A DNA stretch of 64,000 nucleotides from Sulfurovum riftiae (GTDB lineage: Bacteria; Campylobacterota; Campylobacteria; Campylobacterales; Sulfurovaceae). The stretch is from contig NZ_LNKT01000012.1 of assembly GCF_001595645.1 (NCBI RefSeq), forward strand, positions 1-64,000. The letters are read 5' to 3'. Under the pieces are notes generated by a model, which ran no database searches, was not told the origin of the DNA, and saw only the letters and a list, made by a program, of their open reading frames with translations. The position numbers and the translations under genes are program-made. This document shows positions 42,867 to 52,193 of the stretch, in pieces (position 1 is the first letter of the stretch; each line of letters starts with the position of its first letter).

Positions 42867-44050
42867 TAAAGCATCTTTCCATTGCGGTCACGGGGGACTT
42901 TTTTGGAGATCATCAGAACCATTCCGATGGCGACACAGGCTGCGATGATATGCGACCCTCCATAACTCAAGAACGGTACGGCGATACCCTTGATCGGGGT
43001 GATGCCGGAGATACCGTAGGCATTGAGTATGAAGGCAAAAGAGATCAACAGTCCCACACCGATACTGAAAAGATAATACATCGGGTTCTTCACTTTGGAA
43101 GCGATCTTGAAGATACGGAAAACGATGAAAAGCATGGTCAGTGTCACCAGCGCAAGTCCAAGATAACCCAGCTCCTCGGTAATACCTGCCAGTATGAAGT
43201 CGGTATGTACTTCACTCAGGTACCCCAGCTTGAACTGGCCGTTCCCCAGCCCCTGCCCAAAAATACCTCCGTTATGAATGGCGTTGAGCGAGTTGGATAT
43301 CTGGTAGGGCTCTTTCGCCGTTGTCTCCACCCGAAGCGTTTCAAGCTGTTCGAACGGCAGTACGGAGAGAATACTGTCCTGTACCGTACTCCACCAGCTT
43401 TTGATCCTTGCCATCCGGTGCGGAGCGAAAAAGATAAGCCCGATAAATGCCATGAATATCCCCGTCAGCATGGTCAGGAAGAATTTCCATGAACTCCCGA
43501 CAAAAAGGAACATGACCATCAGGGTCGCTCCCAAAACCACCACCTGTCCCAGGTCTTTCTGAAAGATTGCGATGATCACTACAGCTGCAAGGAAAACGAT
43601 GATGTAAGGCATGAACGAGCGCAGCTCTTCGATGAAGCCCATATGGTTCTTCTGTGAGAACTTTCGCGAAAAACTCCAGGCAAGAAAGAAGATGAACCCT
43701 ACTTTGAAGAACTCCACAGGTGCCAGAGAGATCGGCCCGACATGGATCCATCGTTTGGCTCCTCCCACCGCTTTGACCAGGGAAGCCGGCATGAACTGCA
43801 TGGCAAGCATCAAAAGGAAAAAGACCAGGAAGAGTGTCAGTCCGACAGGTGCGAACCATTTGTCCGGGTCCAGTTTGCTCAAAATGACCATCGAGGTGAA
43901 TGCAATAAAAATAGAGATACTCTGCCTGAAGAAAAAGTGAAAATCACTGAAATGAAAATGCAGTACCGTATAGGTGGAAAGAGAGTAGCTCATCACCATT
44001 GAAAGCGTCAATAGTGCTATTACGGCTGCCAGTAAAGGTTTGTCAATCAT
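42866..44050 (-). CDS. ftsW: FtsW/RodA-family lipid II polymerase
   Basis: The 394-residue SEDS protein has about ten membrane helices. Conserved parts are FRQSISIFIAFTSMVIL in parts, GAKRWIHVGPISLAPVEFFK, QKDLGQVVVLGATLMVMF in parts, NGGIFGQGLGNGQFKLGYL in parts, HTDFILAGITEELG with the catalytic aspartate region, and FLSYGGSHIIAACVAIG. It polymerises glycan strands at the septum together with a class B PBP; the ftsI-like gene lies divergently 89 bp away, and murG is downstream. The murG neighbour favours FtsW over RodA. Confidence 0.93.
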   Translation of the reverse strand: MIDKPLLAAVIALLTLSMVMSYSLSTYTVLHFHFSDFHFFFRQSISIFIAFTSMVILSKLDPDKWFAPVGLTLFLVFFLLMLAMQFMPASLVKAVGGAKRWIHVGPISLAPVEFFKVGFIFFLAWSFSRKFSQKNHMGFIEELRSFMPYIIVFLAAVVIIAIFQKDLGQVVVLGATLMVMFLFVGSSWKFFLTMLTGIFMAFIGLIFFAPHRMARIKSWWSTVQDSILSVLPFEQLETLRVETTAKEPYQISNSLNAIHNGGIFGQGLGNGQFKLGYLSEVHTDFILAGITEELGYLGLALVTLTMLFIVFRIFKIASKVKNPMYYLFSIGVGLLISFAFILNAYGISGITPIKGIAVPFLSYGGSHIIAACVAIGMVLMISKKVPRDRNGKML

Positions 44051-44139
44051 TTCAATTCTTCGGTTATATTATATTAATTAGTATTTTAACGAATTTAATA
44101 GATAACTTTGTTAAAATTGCATATCATCTAGGGAATTTA

Positions 44140-46173
44140 ATGAACAAAAATATAGAAAATCTGGCACTGCACCAAAGAAAGAACAAGATCACCTTTCTTT
44201 TCATCCTGCTTATCGTTGCCATAGCTATATTTTTATCGTCAGTGCTGAAGACCATTCTCTCAGAACGCCACATTCCCAGCCAGTTTGCCATACGCCATGA
44301 CCGCTCTCTCAGAGGAGATATCATCTCGGCAGACGACTATACACTGAGCCGTTCGCAGAAAACCTACCAGGCAGTCATCCGGGGAGCAAGTATCGACCCG
44401 GCAAAACGTGAAGCATTCGTCCGGCTTTTCAGTATCTACAGCGGTATCCCGGAAGCAGAGGTCCTCAAAAAGTTCAAAGACAAAAAAGGACATGATATCC
44501 AGGGCAATATCGTCCTCGCCAGAGATATCACATTCAAGTCCGCCATGCAGCTTAAGGACCTTGCCTACAAACTAAGGAAACTGGGTGCCTTCAAGACCAT
44601 CAAGACAGGCAGCGGTATCGAAGTGCTTTACGGATTGGACATCATTGAGAGTGGCGAGACACGGGAGTTTCCGCTCTCGGATGTCATGAGCCCTGTCCTC
44701 GGGTATGTCGGCAAAAAGCCGGAAGGACGCTACACCAGACCCGAAGGAAAAAAGGGACTTGAACGCAAATACGACAAGCATATCACCTCCAAAAAGAACG
44801 GCTACTTCAAAGGCGAGCGCGATGTGATCGCTTCGATCATCCATAACAAGAAGAGTATTCAGATGACACGTGTTGACGGCATGGACCTGCATTTGAACAT
44901 TCCGCTGGCTTTCCAGCGCAGGGTCGAGCTGATGATAGACCAGATGAAAGCCAGCATCGATGCAGACGAGATCCTGGTCGGGGTGATGGAGAGCCATACA
45001 GGAAAAGTACTTGCCCTTGCCAGTACCGAACGCTACGACCCTAAGCACATTACACAAAAAGATATTCCTGCACTCAACCCGAAATTCTCGGAGTACCCCT
45101 ATGAGGCCGGCTCAGTACTCAAACCCATCACCCTTGCCATTGCACTGGATCACAAAGTCGTGACACCCAATACCTGGTTCAATACTTACAACGGACGTAT
45201 GAAGATCGGCAAACGGCGCACCATTACCGATGATGAAAAGTTCGATTCACTCACGGCCACCAATATCATCGTCCACTCTTCCAACGTCGGTATCTCACAG
45301 ATCTCCTGGAAACTGACGGGACAGGAGTTCAGAGAAGGCCTCCTCAAATTTGGTCTGGCAAAACCATCAGGCATCGATCTCTCACGCGACCTGCCGGGAC
45401 AGGTAAAGTCCCTGCGTTTGCTCAACAACAATATGCACCGTGCAAACTCCTCCTACGGCTACGGTATGCTCGTCACTTTCGCCCAACTCTTCAAAGCCTA
45501 CTCGGCCTTTAACAATGACGGTATTGCCGTGACGCCTCGTATCGTGAATTACCTGGCAGATGCGGAAGGGAACCACTATACACTCGAACCAAAGGTAGGT
45601 GACCTCAAAGCAGTAGGCAAACAGGCTGCCAACCAGATACACGACATACTGCTGGAGGTCGTCAAACGCGGTACAGGGGTCAAAGCACAGTACCCAGGCC
45701 TGGAGATCGGCGGAAAGACAGGTACAGCACATATCGCCAAAGGCGGCCGTTATGTCAGAGAATACCACAGCAGTTTTTACGGGTTTGCTAATGACAAAGA
45801 GGGGCATAAATATACCATTGGGGTATTGGTAATCCGTGCAAAGAAGTACCATAAATATTTTGCTTCCCAGTCAGCAGTGCCGACATTCAGACGCATTGTG
45901 GACACACTTGTCGAACTTGACTATCTCAAGCCTGAAGGCGGCAAGCTGGATACACTGGCACCGATAAAGATCGACAAACCAAAAGAAGTGAACGGTACTT
46001 CCCAGACAGGTACGCAAACCAAAAAGCCTTCGATCAACGAACTCTTCAAAATGAAACCAAAACCCAAAAAGAAAAAACCAAAAGTCAAGAAAAAGCCTAA
46101 ACCAAAACCACCGGTAAGAAAACCGCTCAAGAAAGAGGTCATAGAGGAGCTTTCGGCAGAAGATCTCTTTTAG
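44140..46173 (+). CDS. ftsI: Class B penicillin-binding protein, FtsI/PBP3-like
   Basis: The start at 44140 ([16 protein letters not shown]) gives 677 residues and places one membrane anchor at about residues 20-40; an earlier start would add an implausible second hydrophobic stretch in the ftsW promoter region. The protein has the PBP dimerisation domain and a transpeptidase domain with SVLK (active serine), SSN and [11 protein letters not shown]. The last 50 residues are a Lys/Pro-rich tract ([20 protein letters not shown]) that is unusual and probably cytoplasm-excluded, periplasmic and flexible. It is divergent from ftsW, its expected partner. Confidence 0.92.
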   Translation: MNKNIENLALHQRKNKITFLFILLIVAIAIFLSSVLKTILSERHIPSQFAIRHDRSLRGDIISADDYTLSRSQKTYQAVIRGASIDPAKREAFVRLFSIYSGIPEAEVLKKFKDKKGHDIQGNIVLARDITFKSAMQLKDLAYKLRKLGAFKTIKTGSGIEVLYGLDIIESGETREFPLSDVMSPVLGYVGKKPEGRYTRPEGKKGLERKYDKHITSKKNGYFKGERDVIASIIHNKKSIQMTRVDGMDLHLNIPLAFQRRVELMIDQMKASIDADEILVGVMESHTGKVLALASTERYDPKHITQKDIPALNPKFSEYPYEAGSVLKPITLAIALDHKVVTPNTWFNTYNGRMKIGKRRTITDDEKFDSLTATNIIVHSSNVGISQISWKLTGQEFREGLLKFGLAKPSGIDLSRDLPGQVKSLRLLNNNMHRANSSYGYGMLVTFAQLFKAYSAFNNDGIAVTPRIVNYLADAEGNHYTLEPKVGDLKAVGKQAANQIHDILLEVVKRGTGVKAQYPGLEIGGKTGTAHIAKGGRYVREYHSSFYGFANDKEGHKYTIGVLVIRAKKYHKYFASQSAVPTFRRIVDTLVELDYLKPEGGKLDTLAPIKIDKPKEVNGTSQTGTQTKKPSINELFKMKPKPKKKKPKVKKKPKPKPPVRKPLKKEVIEELSAEDLF

Positions 46174-46994
46174 ATCCAGATATTGTCTATCAACCTGGGC
46201 TTCCCTACCAAGGCGGCCACCAGAATGATACTGTTGCCTATCTCCACACTTTCCAGTGCATTGAAATCCCTGTCAACGATCGCTACATACTCCACACGGT
46301 CCGTCTCAGATAGAACCTGCATCATCTCTTTTTTAATGGTTCGTACATCGAGTTCACCTGCCATGACCATCTTACTGGCACGTTTGAGAGAACGCGAAAG
46401 AGAGAGTGCCCTCTGCTTCTCCTCTTCCGTAAGGTAGACATTCCGTGAACTCAAAGCCAGGCCTTTGTCATCTCGCACGATCTCACAGGGAATGATCTGA
46501 ACATCCATAAAATAGTTTTTGACCATCTGGGTAATCAGTGCCAGCTGCTGCGCATCTTTTTTCCCGAAATAGGCCCGTGTCGCAGAGGAGAGGTTCAGCA
46601 GTTTCATCACTACCTGAAGCATACCGTCAAAATGCCCCGGACGTTTCTCTCCTTCAAGTATGTACCCGCGTATGGCCGGCGCACCGATGCAGAGTTCATC
46701 TCTCTCATACATCTGGTCGATCGTCGGCATGAACAAAATGTCAACCCCAGCCACTTCACAGATCTTCCTGTCCGCCTCTTCCCTGCGCGGATAGGCATCG
46801 AGGTCCTCTCCTTCAAGGAATTGTGTCGGATTGACAAAAATAGAGACAATAAGATAGTCATTCTCTTTTCTTGCCTGCTGAATGAGAGAAAGGTGCCCAT
46901 GATGCAGCGCACCCATAGTCGGCACGAAACCAATGCTTCCGTCCAATGCTTCTTTTGCTTTCTGTAACGCTTCGATGGTTCGTGCAATGATCAT
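46170..46994 (-). CDS. panC: Pantothenate synthetase PanC
   Basis: PanC joins pantoate and beta-alanine with ATP. The 274-residue protein has the signature [38 protein letters not shown] in parts, [30 protein letters not shown] and [10 protein letters not shown]. Its end overlaps the convergent ftsI-like gene by 4 bp, so the 3' ends of the two transcripts overlap. A heptad repeat array lies in its upstream region. Confidence 0.97.
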   Translation of the reverse strand: MIIARTIEALQKAKEALDGSIGFVPTMGALHHGHLSLIQQARKENDYLIVSIFVNPTQFLEGEDLDAYPRREEADRKICEVAGVDILFMPTIDQMYERDELCIGAPAIRGYILEGEKRPGHFDGMLQVVMKLLNLSSATRAYFGKKDAQQLALITQMVKNYFMDVQIIPCEIVRDDKGLALSSRNVYLTEEEKQRALSLSRSLKRASKMVMAGELDVRTIKKEMMQVLSETDRVEYVAIVDRDFNALESVEIGNSIILVAALVGKPRLIDNIWI

Positions 46995-47047
46995 CTCTAA
47001 CCCTCAACTTTGCTATATTTAGATAAAATAATAGCAAAATTTAATGA

Positions 47048-47068
47048 GGAATTAGGAATTAGGAATTA
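47048..47068. repeat. Heptanucleotide tandem array (GGAATTA)x3
   Basis: Three perfect 7-bp units in the divergent panC-prfB gap, followed by GAAAT. TAG and TAA occur at the unit joints on the two strands. Confidence 0.85.
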
Positions 47069-47140
47069 GAAATGTTTGTATGCAATCAAAATAGATTGCT
47101 TTTATCTTCAAAAAATTATCTATTAAATACCAACAAACAC

Positions 47141-47168
47141 TCTTCACTCCTCACTCTTCACTCTTCAC
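47141..47168. repeat. Heptanucleotide tandem array (TCTTCAC)x4, one variant unit
   Basis: Units TCTTCAC, TCCTCAC, TCTTCAC, TCTTCAC run to 21 bp before the prfB start codon, so the array is in or near the prfB 5' leader. Confidence 0.85.
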
Positions 47169-47189
47169 TTGAAAAAGGAACTTTTTCAC

Positions 47190-48284
47190 ATGGATGCTTA
47201 CGAATACGGCGAACTGCTCAAAAACCTCTCCAAGAAGATGGAGAACATCACCAACATTGTCAAACCCGACCAGCTGCAGAAACGTCTCGATGAGATCGAA
47301 GAGATGCAGCAGGACCCCGACTTCTGGAACGATACGGAAAAAGCGGGAAAGATCTCCCAGGAGAAGACAAGGACCGAACGCATTTTGGCAACCTACCACA
47401 ATGCCAACGATGCTGTCTATGATGCCATTGAGTATTTTGAGATGGCAAAGGCTGAGAAAGATGAAGAGACACTTGAGATGCTCTATGAAGATGCCGATTC
47501 ACTCAAGGAGCGTACCAATGCCCTTGAAGTACAGATGATGCTCAGCGGCGAACATGACAGCAACAATGCCATTGTCTCCATTCACCCCGGAGCCGGAGGT
47601 ACGGAAAGTCAGGACTGGGCAAGTATGCTCTACCGTATGTATCTGCGATGGGCTGAACGTCACGATTTCAAAGTGGAAGTACTGGACTACCAGCCTGGTG
47701 AGGAAGCGGGTATCAAAGATGTCTCTTTCATCATCAAGGGAGAGAATGCCTACGGTTACCTCAAAGTGGAGAACGGTATCCATCGTCTGGTGCGAATCTC
47801 TCCGTTCGACTCCAATGCCAAACGCCATACTTCGTTCACCTCCGTCATGGTCTCACCGGAGATCGATGACGACATCGACATCGAGATAGAGGACAAAGAT
47901 ATCCGCATCGATACCTACCGTGCTTCGGGTGCAGGAGGGCAGCATGTCAACAAGACCGAGTCGGCCATCCGTATTACCCATGAACCTACAGGCATCGTCG
48001 TACAATGCCAGAATGACCGTTCACAGCACAAGAACAAAGCAGCTGCAATGAAGATGCTGAAATCACGTCTATACGAATACGAAATGGCCAAGAAACAGGC
48101 AGAGATAGACGGTGTTGAAAAATCGGACATCGGATGGGGACACCAGATACGCTCTTACGTCATGCAGCCCTATCAGCAGGTCAAAGATACCAGAAGCAAC
48201 CAAGCATTCACCAATGTCGAGGCGATCCTGGACGGGGATATAGATAAGTTGCTGGAAGGCGTATTGATCGCGCAGGCGAAATAG
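47190..48284 (+). CDS. prfB: Peptide chain release factor 2
   Basis: RF2 terminates translation at UGA and UAA. The start at 47190 ([10 protein letters not shown]) follows AAAAAGGAAC and gives 364 residues. The tripeptide SPF ([16 protein letters not shown]) identifies RF2, and GGQ is present in [15 protein letters not shown], where the glutamine contacts the peptidyl-tRNA bond. The reading frame is continuous: the early in-frame UGA and programmed +1 frameshift known from E. coli prfB are absent, so this gene lacks that autoregulation. Confidence 0.96.
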   Translation: MDAYEYGELLKNLSKKMENITNIVKPDQLQKRLDEIEEMQQDPDFWNDTEKAGKISQEKTRTERILATYHNANDAVYDAIEYFEMAKAEKDEETLEMLYEDADSLKERTNALEVQMMLSGEHDSNNAIVSIHPGAGGTESQDWASMLYRMYLRWAERHDFKVEVLDYQPGEEAGIKDVSFIIKGENAYGYLKVENGIHRLVRISPFDSNAKRHTSFTSVMVSPEIDDDIDIEIEDKDIRIDTYRASGAGGQHVNKTESAIRITHEPTGIVVQCQNDRSQHKNKAAAMKMLKSRLYEYEMAKKQAEIDGVEKSDIGWGHQIRSYVMQPYQQVKDTRSNQAFTNVEAILDGDIDKLLEGVLIAQAK

Positions 48285-48287
48285 TTT

Positions 48288-48422
48288 TTATTCCTCCTGC
48301 TCATCCTCTCTCTTCTTTTTCTCCAAATATTTTGTAATCGTTTTGGTAATCACAAGTGCTGCGACAAAAGCAAGTATGATCATACTTCCCGTGTAGAGCG
48401 CATGCATCACATCGATCTTCAT
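48288..48422 (-). CDS. 44-residue single-TM microprotein coupled to the LolD-like gene
   Basis: This short frame starts with an ATG that overlaps the TGA of the ABC ATPase gene (ATGA), so it should be translated by coupling. The product begins MKIDVMHALYTG, has one hydrophobic helix (SMIILAFVAALVI, about residues 13-25) and a charged tail (KYLEKKKREDEQEE). It ends 3 bp before the convergent prfB stop codon. Function is unknown; it may be an accessory subunit of the transporter. Confidence 0.7.
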   Translation of the reverse strand: MKIDVMHALYTGSMIILAFVAALVITKTITKYLEKKKREDEQEE

Positions 48423-49069
48423 ACCACTTCCTTCAGCATCTTCTCTTCGAGTCTGTAGACAGCATCACAACGCTCTGCCATGGTCTCGTCATGTGTCACA
48501 AGCACCAGTGCAGCCTCATGCTCTTTGATGTACGCAGTCAGTACATCCATGACCAGTTCGGCTGTCTCTTTGTCCAGATTTCCTGTCGGTTCATCGGCAA
48601 AGATGATGCGAGGCTTCTTACTGAGTACCCTGGCAATGGAGACCCTCTGCTGTTCACCCCCGGAGAGTTCCGAGGTCTTGTGTGCCATCAAATGGTCTAT
48701 CTGCAGTTTTTTCAGTATGGCATTGTCTATCTCTTCACCTGAAAGCATGGTCGCCACAGAGATGTTCTCCAGTGCGCTCATGCCTTTAAACAGGTAATGG
48801 AACTGAAAGATGATCCCGACATCATAACGCCTGAGCGCTTCTATCTCTTCATTGTTCAGGGTGTAGAGGTCATGCTCCAGAAGCGTCACTTCCCCTTTAT
48901 TGGGCTGAAGAAAAGTAGAGAAGATATGCAAAAGCGTGGATTTTCCGCTGCCGCTTCGTCCAACGATGGCTGCACTCTGTCTTGATGCAATAGAGAAATG
49001 GATATCTGAAAAAAGAAGATAGTCGAAACTGTGTGAGATACCGGTAGCTTCCAATAAAGGTTGGGACAT
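48419..49069 (-). CDS. lolD: ABC transporter ATP-binding protein, LolD-like
   Basis: The 216-residue ATPase has Walker A GRSGSGKSTLL (about residues 37-47), the Q-loop IIFQFHYLFKGMSALENI in parts, the signature LSGGEQQRVSIARVL and Walker B RIIFADEPTGNLD, with the H-loop VTHDETMAERC. These features fit the MacB/LolD/FtsE group; the LF and ALENI segments are typical of LolD, which powers lipoprotein release from the inner membrane. The permease is not in the window. The next gene is a 44-residue membrane microprotein. Confidence 0.88.
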   Translation of the reverse strand: MSQPLLEATGISHSFDYLLFSDIHFSIASRQSAAIVGRSGSGKSTLLHIFSTFLQPNKGEVTLLEHDLYTLNNEEIEALRRYDVGIIFQFHYLFKGMSALENISVATMLSGEEIDNAILKKLQIDHLMAHKTSELSGGEQQRVSIARVLSKKPRIIFADEPTGNLDKETAELVMDVLTAYIKEHEAALVLVTHDETMAERCDAVYRLEEKMLKEVV

Positions 49070-49135
49070 TAAATACCTTTTGATTATTTAAAGTATTTTA
49101 ACATAAAAAAGTAAGGGAGAAAGGGGATAAAAAGG

Positions 49136-49163
49136 TTTTTAATTTTTAATTTTTAATTTTTAA
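49136..49163. repeat. Heptanucleotide tandem array (TTTTTAA)x4
   Basis: Four perfect 7-bp units just beyond the tsf terminator, between tsf and the LolD-like gene. Confidence 0.85.
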
Positions 49164-49166
49164 TTC

Positions 49167-49191
49167 AAAAAAGCTCCAAAAGGAGCTTTTT
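49167..49191 (-). terminator. Intrinsic terminator of rpsB-tsf
   Basis: AAAAAGCTCC-TTTT-GGAGCTTTTTT on the minus strand, directly after the tsf stop codon. The stem and T tract make this a classical terminator. Confidence 0.88.
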
Positions 49192-49192
49192 C

Positions 49193-50254
49193 TTACGCCA
49201 TCTGCTTTGCAACTTCAGCAGCGAAGTCTTCTTCTTCAACTTCGATACCTTCACCCACTTCAAGTCTTACGAAGTGTACAAGGTCAGCTGTACCGCCAGC
49301 TGCTTTTGCTTTTTCCTGAACGTATTCAAGCACTGTTTTACTGTCATCCATTACGAATTTCTGGTCAAGAAGACACTGCTCCTGATCAAGTGTTGTATTG
49401 TCTGAGATGAATCTTGCAAGTTTACCCGGAAGGATCTTGTCCCAGATCTTTTCCGGTTTACCTTCTGCAGCAAGTTCTGCTTTGAGTGCCTCTTCAGCCG
49501 CTGCCAGTACTTCGTCTGTCAGCTGGCTCATAGAGATATACTGAGGAATGTTCTTTTCTGTTTTACCCAAACGTCTGAGCTCTTCATTCTCTTTTTCGAT
49601 CGCTACGATCCTGCCCTGTGTCTCTTCTTCCACGAACTTGGGATCGAAATCTTTGTAGGAGAGTGTGGTAGGAGCCATAGCAGCTGCATGCATCGCAATT
49701 TCTCTAAGTACAGGAGTCATTGCTTCAGCCGTTTTAGCCGAATCACATCTTGCTTCGATGATAACACCGTTCTGGCCATTTGAATGCACATAACCGTTCA
49801 CTGCTGTGTTCTCGTCACCATTGATCAATGCAGCTCTTCTTACCACAAGGTTTTCACCGATCGTTGCGATCTGAAGTGAAAGGTACTCTGAAAAAGGCTG
49901 TCCGTTGATCTCGGAATTGTTGATCGCTTCCGCATCAGGAAGGTTGTTCTCGAATGCATGGTTCACAACCGTATTCATTACTTCTTTGAACTTGTCGTTC
50001 TGTGCAACGAAGTCTGTCTGGGAGTTGATCTCGACGATCACAGCTTTGTGACCTTCCACTTTGACACCGATGGCACCTTCAGCCGCAACTTTTCCGGCTT
50101 TTTTGGCAGCAGCTCCGAGACCCTGGTCTCTGAGCCACTCAACCGCTTTGTCCATGTCGCCGTCAGCAGCTGTGAGGGCTTTTTTACAATCCATCATTCC
50201 TGCATCGGTCATCTCTCTGAGTTTTTTGATATCTTTTGGTCCGAAATTCGCCAT
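49193..50254 (-). CDS. tsf: Elongation factor Ts
   Basis: EF-Ts reloads EF-Tu with GTP. The 353-residue protein has the N-terminal domain (LREMTDAGMMDCKKAL, then GLGAAAKKAGKVAAEG), the core TDFVAQND motif and the late VLEQPFV-equivalent CLLDQKFVMDD with VLEYVQEKAK. It is longer than the 283-residue E. coli protein, as is usual in epsilonproteobacteria, with an extra segment in the second core subdomain. It is 2 bp downstream of rpsB and the pair ends at a strong terminator. Confidence 0.97.
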   Translation of the reverse strand: MANFGPKDIKKLREMTDAGMMDCKKALTAADGDMDKAVEWLRDQGLGAAAKKAGKVAAEGAIGVKVEGHKAVIVEINSQTDFVAQNDKFKEVMNTVVNHAFENNLPDAEAINNSEINGQPFSEYLSLQIATIGENLVVRRAALINGDENTAVNGYVHSNGQNGVIIEARCDSAKTAEAMTPVLREIAMHAAAMAPTTLSYKDFDPKFVEEETQGRIVAIEKENEELRRLGKTEKNIPQYISMSQLTDEVLAAAEEALKAELAAEGKPEKIWDKILPGKLARFISDNTTLDQEQCLLDQKFVMDDSKTVLEYVQEKAKAAGGTADLVHFVRLEVGEGIEVEEEDFAAEVAKQMA

Positions 50255-50256
50255 AT

Positions 50257-51288
50257 TTACGCCTCCGCCAATTCTTTTGCAGATGCTACTGCATCTCTGA
50301 AGTTTCCTTTGAAGCTGTACTTCTCTTCCATGACTGCGATCTGCTCGTCAGTCATGTTCGCTACATCGTTGAATGTATAGAAACCTTCGTCATTGAGTTT
50401 GCCTGCATAGACTTTCCCTACACCGGCGATCTTTGTAAGGTCATCACCTTTTTTTTCTGCCGCTGCAGCTTTTGGTGCCGCTTTCTCTTCAACGAGCTTT
50501 TCAACTTCCGCTTCTGTTGCCGGTGCTGCTTTTTCTTCCGCTGCCTCAGCCATTACCTCTTCGATCTCTCCTGCCGGTACTTCTTCTGCTTCTTCACCAT
50601 GTGCTTCAGCATATGCTGCTTTACCTTCGATGATCGCTTCAGCCATCTCTTTACAGAAAAGGTTGATAGATCTGATCGCATCGTCGTTACCAGGGATCGG
50701 GTAGTCGATCACGTCTGGGTCACAGTTCGTATCGAGTGGTGCAATGACCTTCATTCCCATTCTTTTCGCTTCTTTGACCGCAATGTGCTCTTTGACAGCA
50801 TCGATAACGAACATCATGTCAGGAAGTTTTTTCATGTGTCTGAAACCTTCAAGGTATGCGTTCAGCTTCTCTTTCTTTCTCAAAAGCATCAATGCTTCTT
50901 TTTTGGTCAGCATCTCAAGCTGGCCGTTCTCTTCCATCTGCTCGATGATCTCGAGTTTTCTGATGGATTTTTTCATTGTCGGGTAGTTTGTCAACATACC
51001 ACCGAGCCATCTTGTTGCAACATAAGGCATACCACATCTCTCTGCATGCTCTTTTACTGCCTGTCTTGCCTGTTTCTTCGTTCCTACGAAAAGTACGGTC
51101 TGCCCTTCAGCAGCTGCATCTCTGACAACATTGTATGTATATTTGAAATATCTGAGTGTTTTTTGAAGGTCGATGATGTAGATGTTCTTTCTTGCACCGA
51201 AAATGAACTTCTTCATTTTTGGATTCCATCTTCTTGTCTGGTGTCCGAAGTGTACGCCGCACTCCAGTAGGTCTTTCATTGTTACCAT
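50257..51288 (-). CDS. rpsB: 30S ribosomal protein S2 with C-terminal helix-hairpin-helix-like extension
   Basis: The start at 51288 ([20 protein letters not shown]) follows AAGGAGAC; it gives 343 residues. Residues 1-230 are a complete S2 core ([51 protein letters not shown]). The remaining 110 residues are an acidic Ala/Glu linker (about 232-280) and a compact domain with [20 protein letters not shown] and [17 protein letters not shown] that looks like a helix-hairpin-helix module. S2 proteins are usually about 240-265 residues, so the extra domain is notable. It is cotranscribed with tsf. Confidence 0.96.
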   Translation of the reverse strand: MVTMKDLLECGVHFGHQTRRWNPKMKKFIFGARKNIYIIDLQKTLRYFKYTYNVVRDAAAEGQTVLFVGTKKQARQAVKEHAERCGMPYVATRWLGGMLTNYPTMKKSIRKLEIIEQMEENGQLEMLTKKEALMLLRKKEKLNAYLEGFRHMKKLPDMMFVIDAVKEHIAVKEAKRMGMKVIAPLDTNCDPDVIDYPIPGNDDAIRSINLFCKEMAEAIIEGKAAYAEAHGEEAEEVPAGEIEEVMAEAAEEKAAPATEAEVEKLVEEKAAPKAAAAEKKGDDLTKIAGVGKVYAGKLNDEGFYTFNDVANMTDEQIAVMEEKYSFKGNFRDAVASAKELAEA

Positions 51289-51463
51289 TTTGTCTCCTTG
51301 GTATATAATCATAATAGAATTCTTACTCTGTAAAAACTCCGTTAAAAGCATATTGCTTCATCACTAGGTTTGATCCGCTGTAGTCATCAACCCTTCGAGA
51401 ACCTCAGGGCAACCGTGCAAGGAATAACTACATGTGTTTTGCTTACCCTCATAGAGAATAAGG
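51289..51463 (-). promoter_or_regulatory. Structured leader of rpsB-tsf
   Basis: About 175 nt lie between the inferred transcription start and rpsB. Within it GTAGT (51380-51384) and ACTAC (51427-51431) can close a domain that contains a second stem CCCT/AGGG (51391-51394 with 51406-51409) and GAG/CTC inside. Leaders in this position bind S2 in other bacteria, so autoregulation by S2 is a reasonable inference. The rest of the 317-bp gap is the promoter and the bcp 3' end. Confidence 0.55.
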
Positions 51464-51469
51464 AACGCG

Positions 51470-51475
51470 ATTATA
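51470..51475 (-). promoter_or_regulatory. Promoter -10 box of rpsB-tsf
   Basis: TATAAT on the minus strand followed by CGCGTTCC, matching the rpsP promoter start region at 13 of 14 positions. Confidence 0.7.
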
Positions 51476-51580
51476 CCGAAAAGTTTTTTAAGATTGTATA
51501 AAAGTAGGCCGCAATCGCTGATTACGACCTTTCACCGTTCCGCAGAGGAAGGGACATATTGTGTAGCATCACACAGAAAA

Positions 51581-51596
51581 CATACAAATAAGTATG
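51581..51596 (-). terminator. Putative terminator of bcp
   Basis: CATAC and GTATG form a short stem with a 6-base loop followed by TTTTCT on the minus strand, 10 bp past the bcp stop codon. Confidence 0.4.
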
Positions 51597-51605
51597 CATC
51601 ATAGC

Positions 51606-52082
51606 CTACGAAGCCTGCAGCTCCTCAAGCTTTGCTTTCACCTCTTCCACATGGCCTTTGACCCTGACCTTCTCCCACTTTGCAGCGATCTTTCCGTCAG
51701 GGTCTATGATAAATGTTGAACGCACCACGCCCATATACTCACGCCCGTAGTTCTTTTTGAGCTGCCATACACCGAACGCATTGCACAGCTCCTTATCCTC
51801 ATCGGCCAGCAGTGTGATCTTGAGGTCTTTCTTCTCTATAAAATTCCTGTGTTTTTTCGGAGAGTCGGGACTTACTCCTAGCACAATGGCATCCAGGCCT
51901 TCGAAGTCAGGCAGCGCTGCGGTAAAATCACATGCTTCCGTCGTGCACCCGGGCGTGTTATCCTTTGGGTAGAAATAGAGCACGATCCATCTTCCTCTGA
52001 TATCACGGAGACAGATCTCCTCCTCGTCCTGGTTCGGCAGACAGAAGTCCGGTGCCGTATCACCTATATTTAACATATCCAC
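51606..52082 (-). CDS. bcp: Thioredoxin-dependent peroxiredoxin, BCP/PrxQ type
   Basis: The 158-residue enzyme reduces peroxides. It has LYFYPKDNTPGCTTEACDF, where Cys46 is the peroxidatic residue and Cys51, five positions later, is the resolving residue that makes this the atypical 2-Cys BCP type. VLGVSPDSPKKHRNFIEK and REYMGVVRSTFIIDPDG complete the family pattern. The gene stands alone on the minus strand. A second in-frame Met (residue 3) is an equally possible start. Confidence 0.95.
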   Translation of the reverse strand: MDMLNIGDTAPDFCLPNQDEEEICLRDIRGRWIVLYFYPKDNTPGCTTEACDFTAALPDFEGLDAIVLGVSPDSPKKHRNFIEKKDLKITLLADEDKELCNAFGVWQLKKNYGREYMGVVRSTFIIDPDGKIAAKWEKVRVKGHVEEVKAKLEELQAS

Positions 52083-52143
52083 TCCTTATGTCATTTTATC
52101 TGTGTTTGAAAAAGCTTTTTCAGAATGAAAAGCATACCACAAC

Positions 52144-52171
52144 TCTTCACTCTTCACTATTAACTCTTCAC
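52144..52171. repeat. Heptanucleotide tandem array (TCTTCAC)x4, one variant unit
   Basis: Units TCTTCAC, TCTTCAC, TATTAAC, TCTTCAC lie in the divergent gap between bcp and the 71-residue protein gene, the same unit as at 47141-47168. Confidence 0.85.
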
Positions 52172-52193
52172 TAATTTTTGGTAGTATAACAGA

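Noticed and set aside
51360-51440. 4.5S, 6S or tmRNA gene in the rpsB upstream gap
   Set aside because: None of the conserved cores of these RNAs is recognisable; the strand and promoter fit an rpsB leader.
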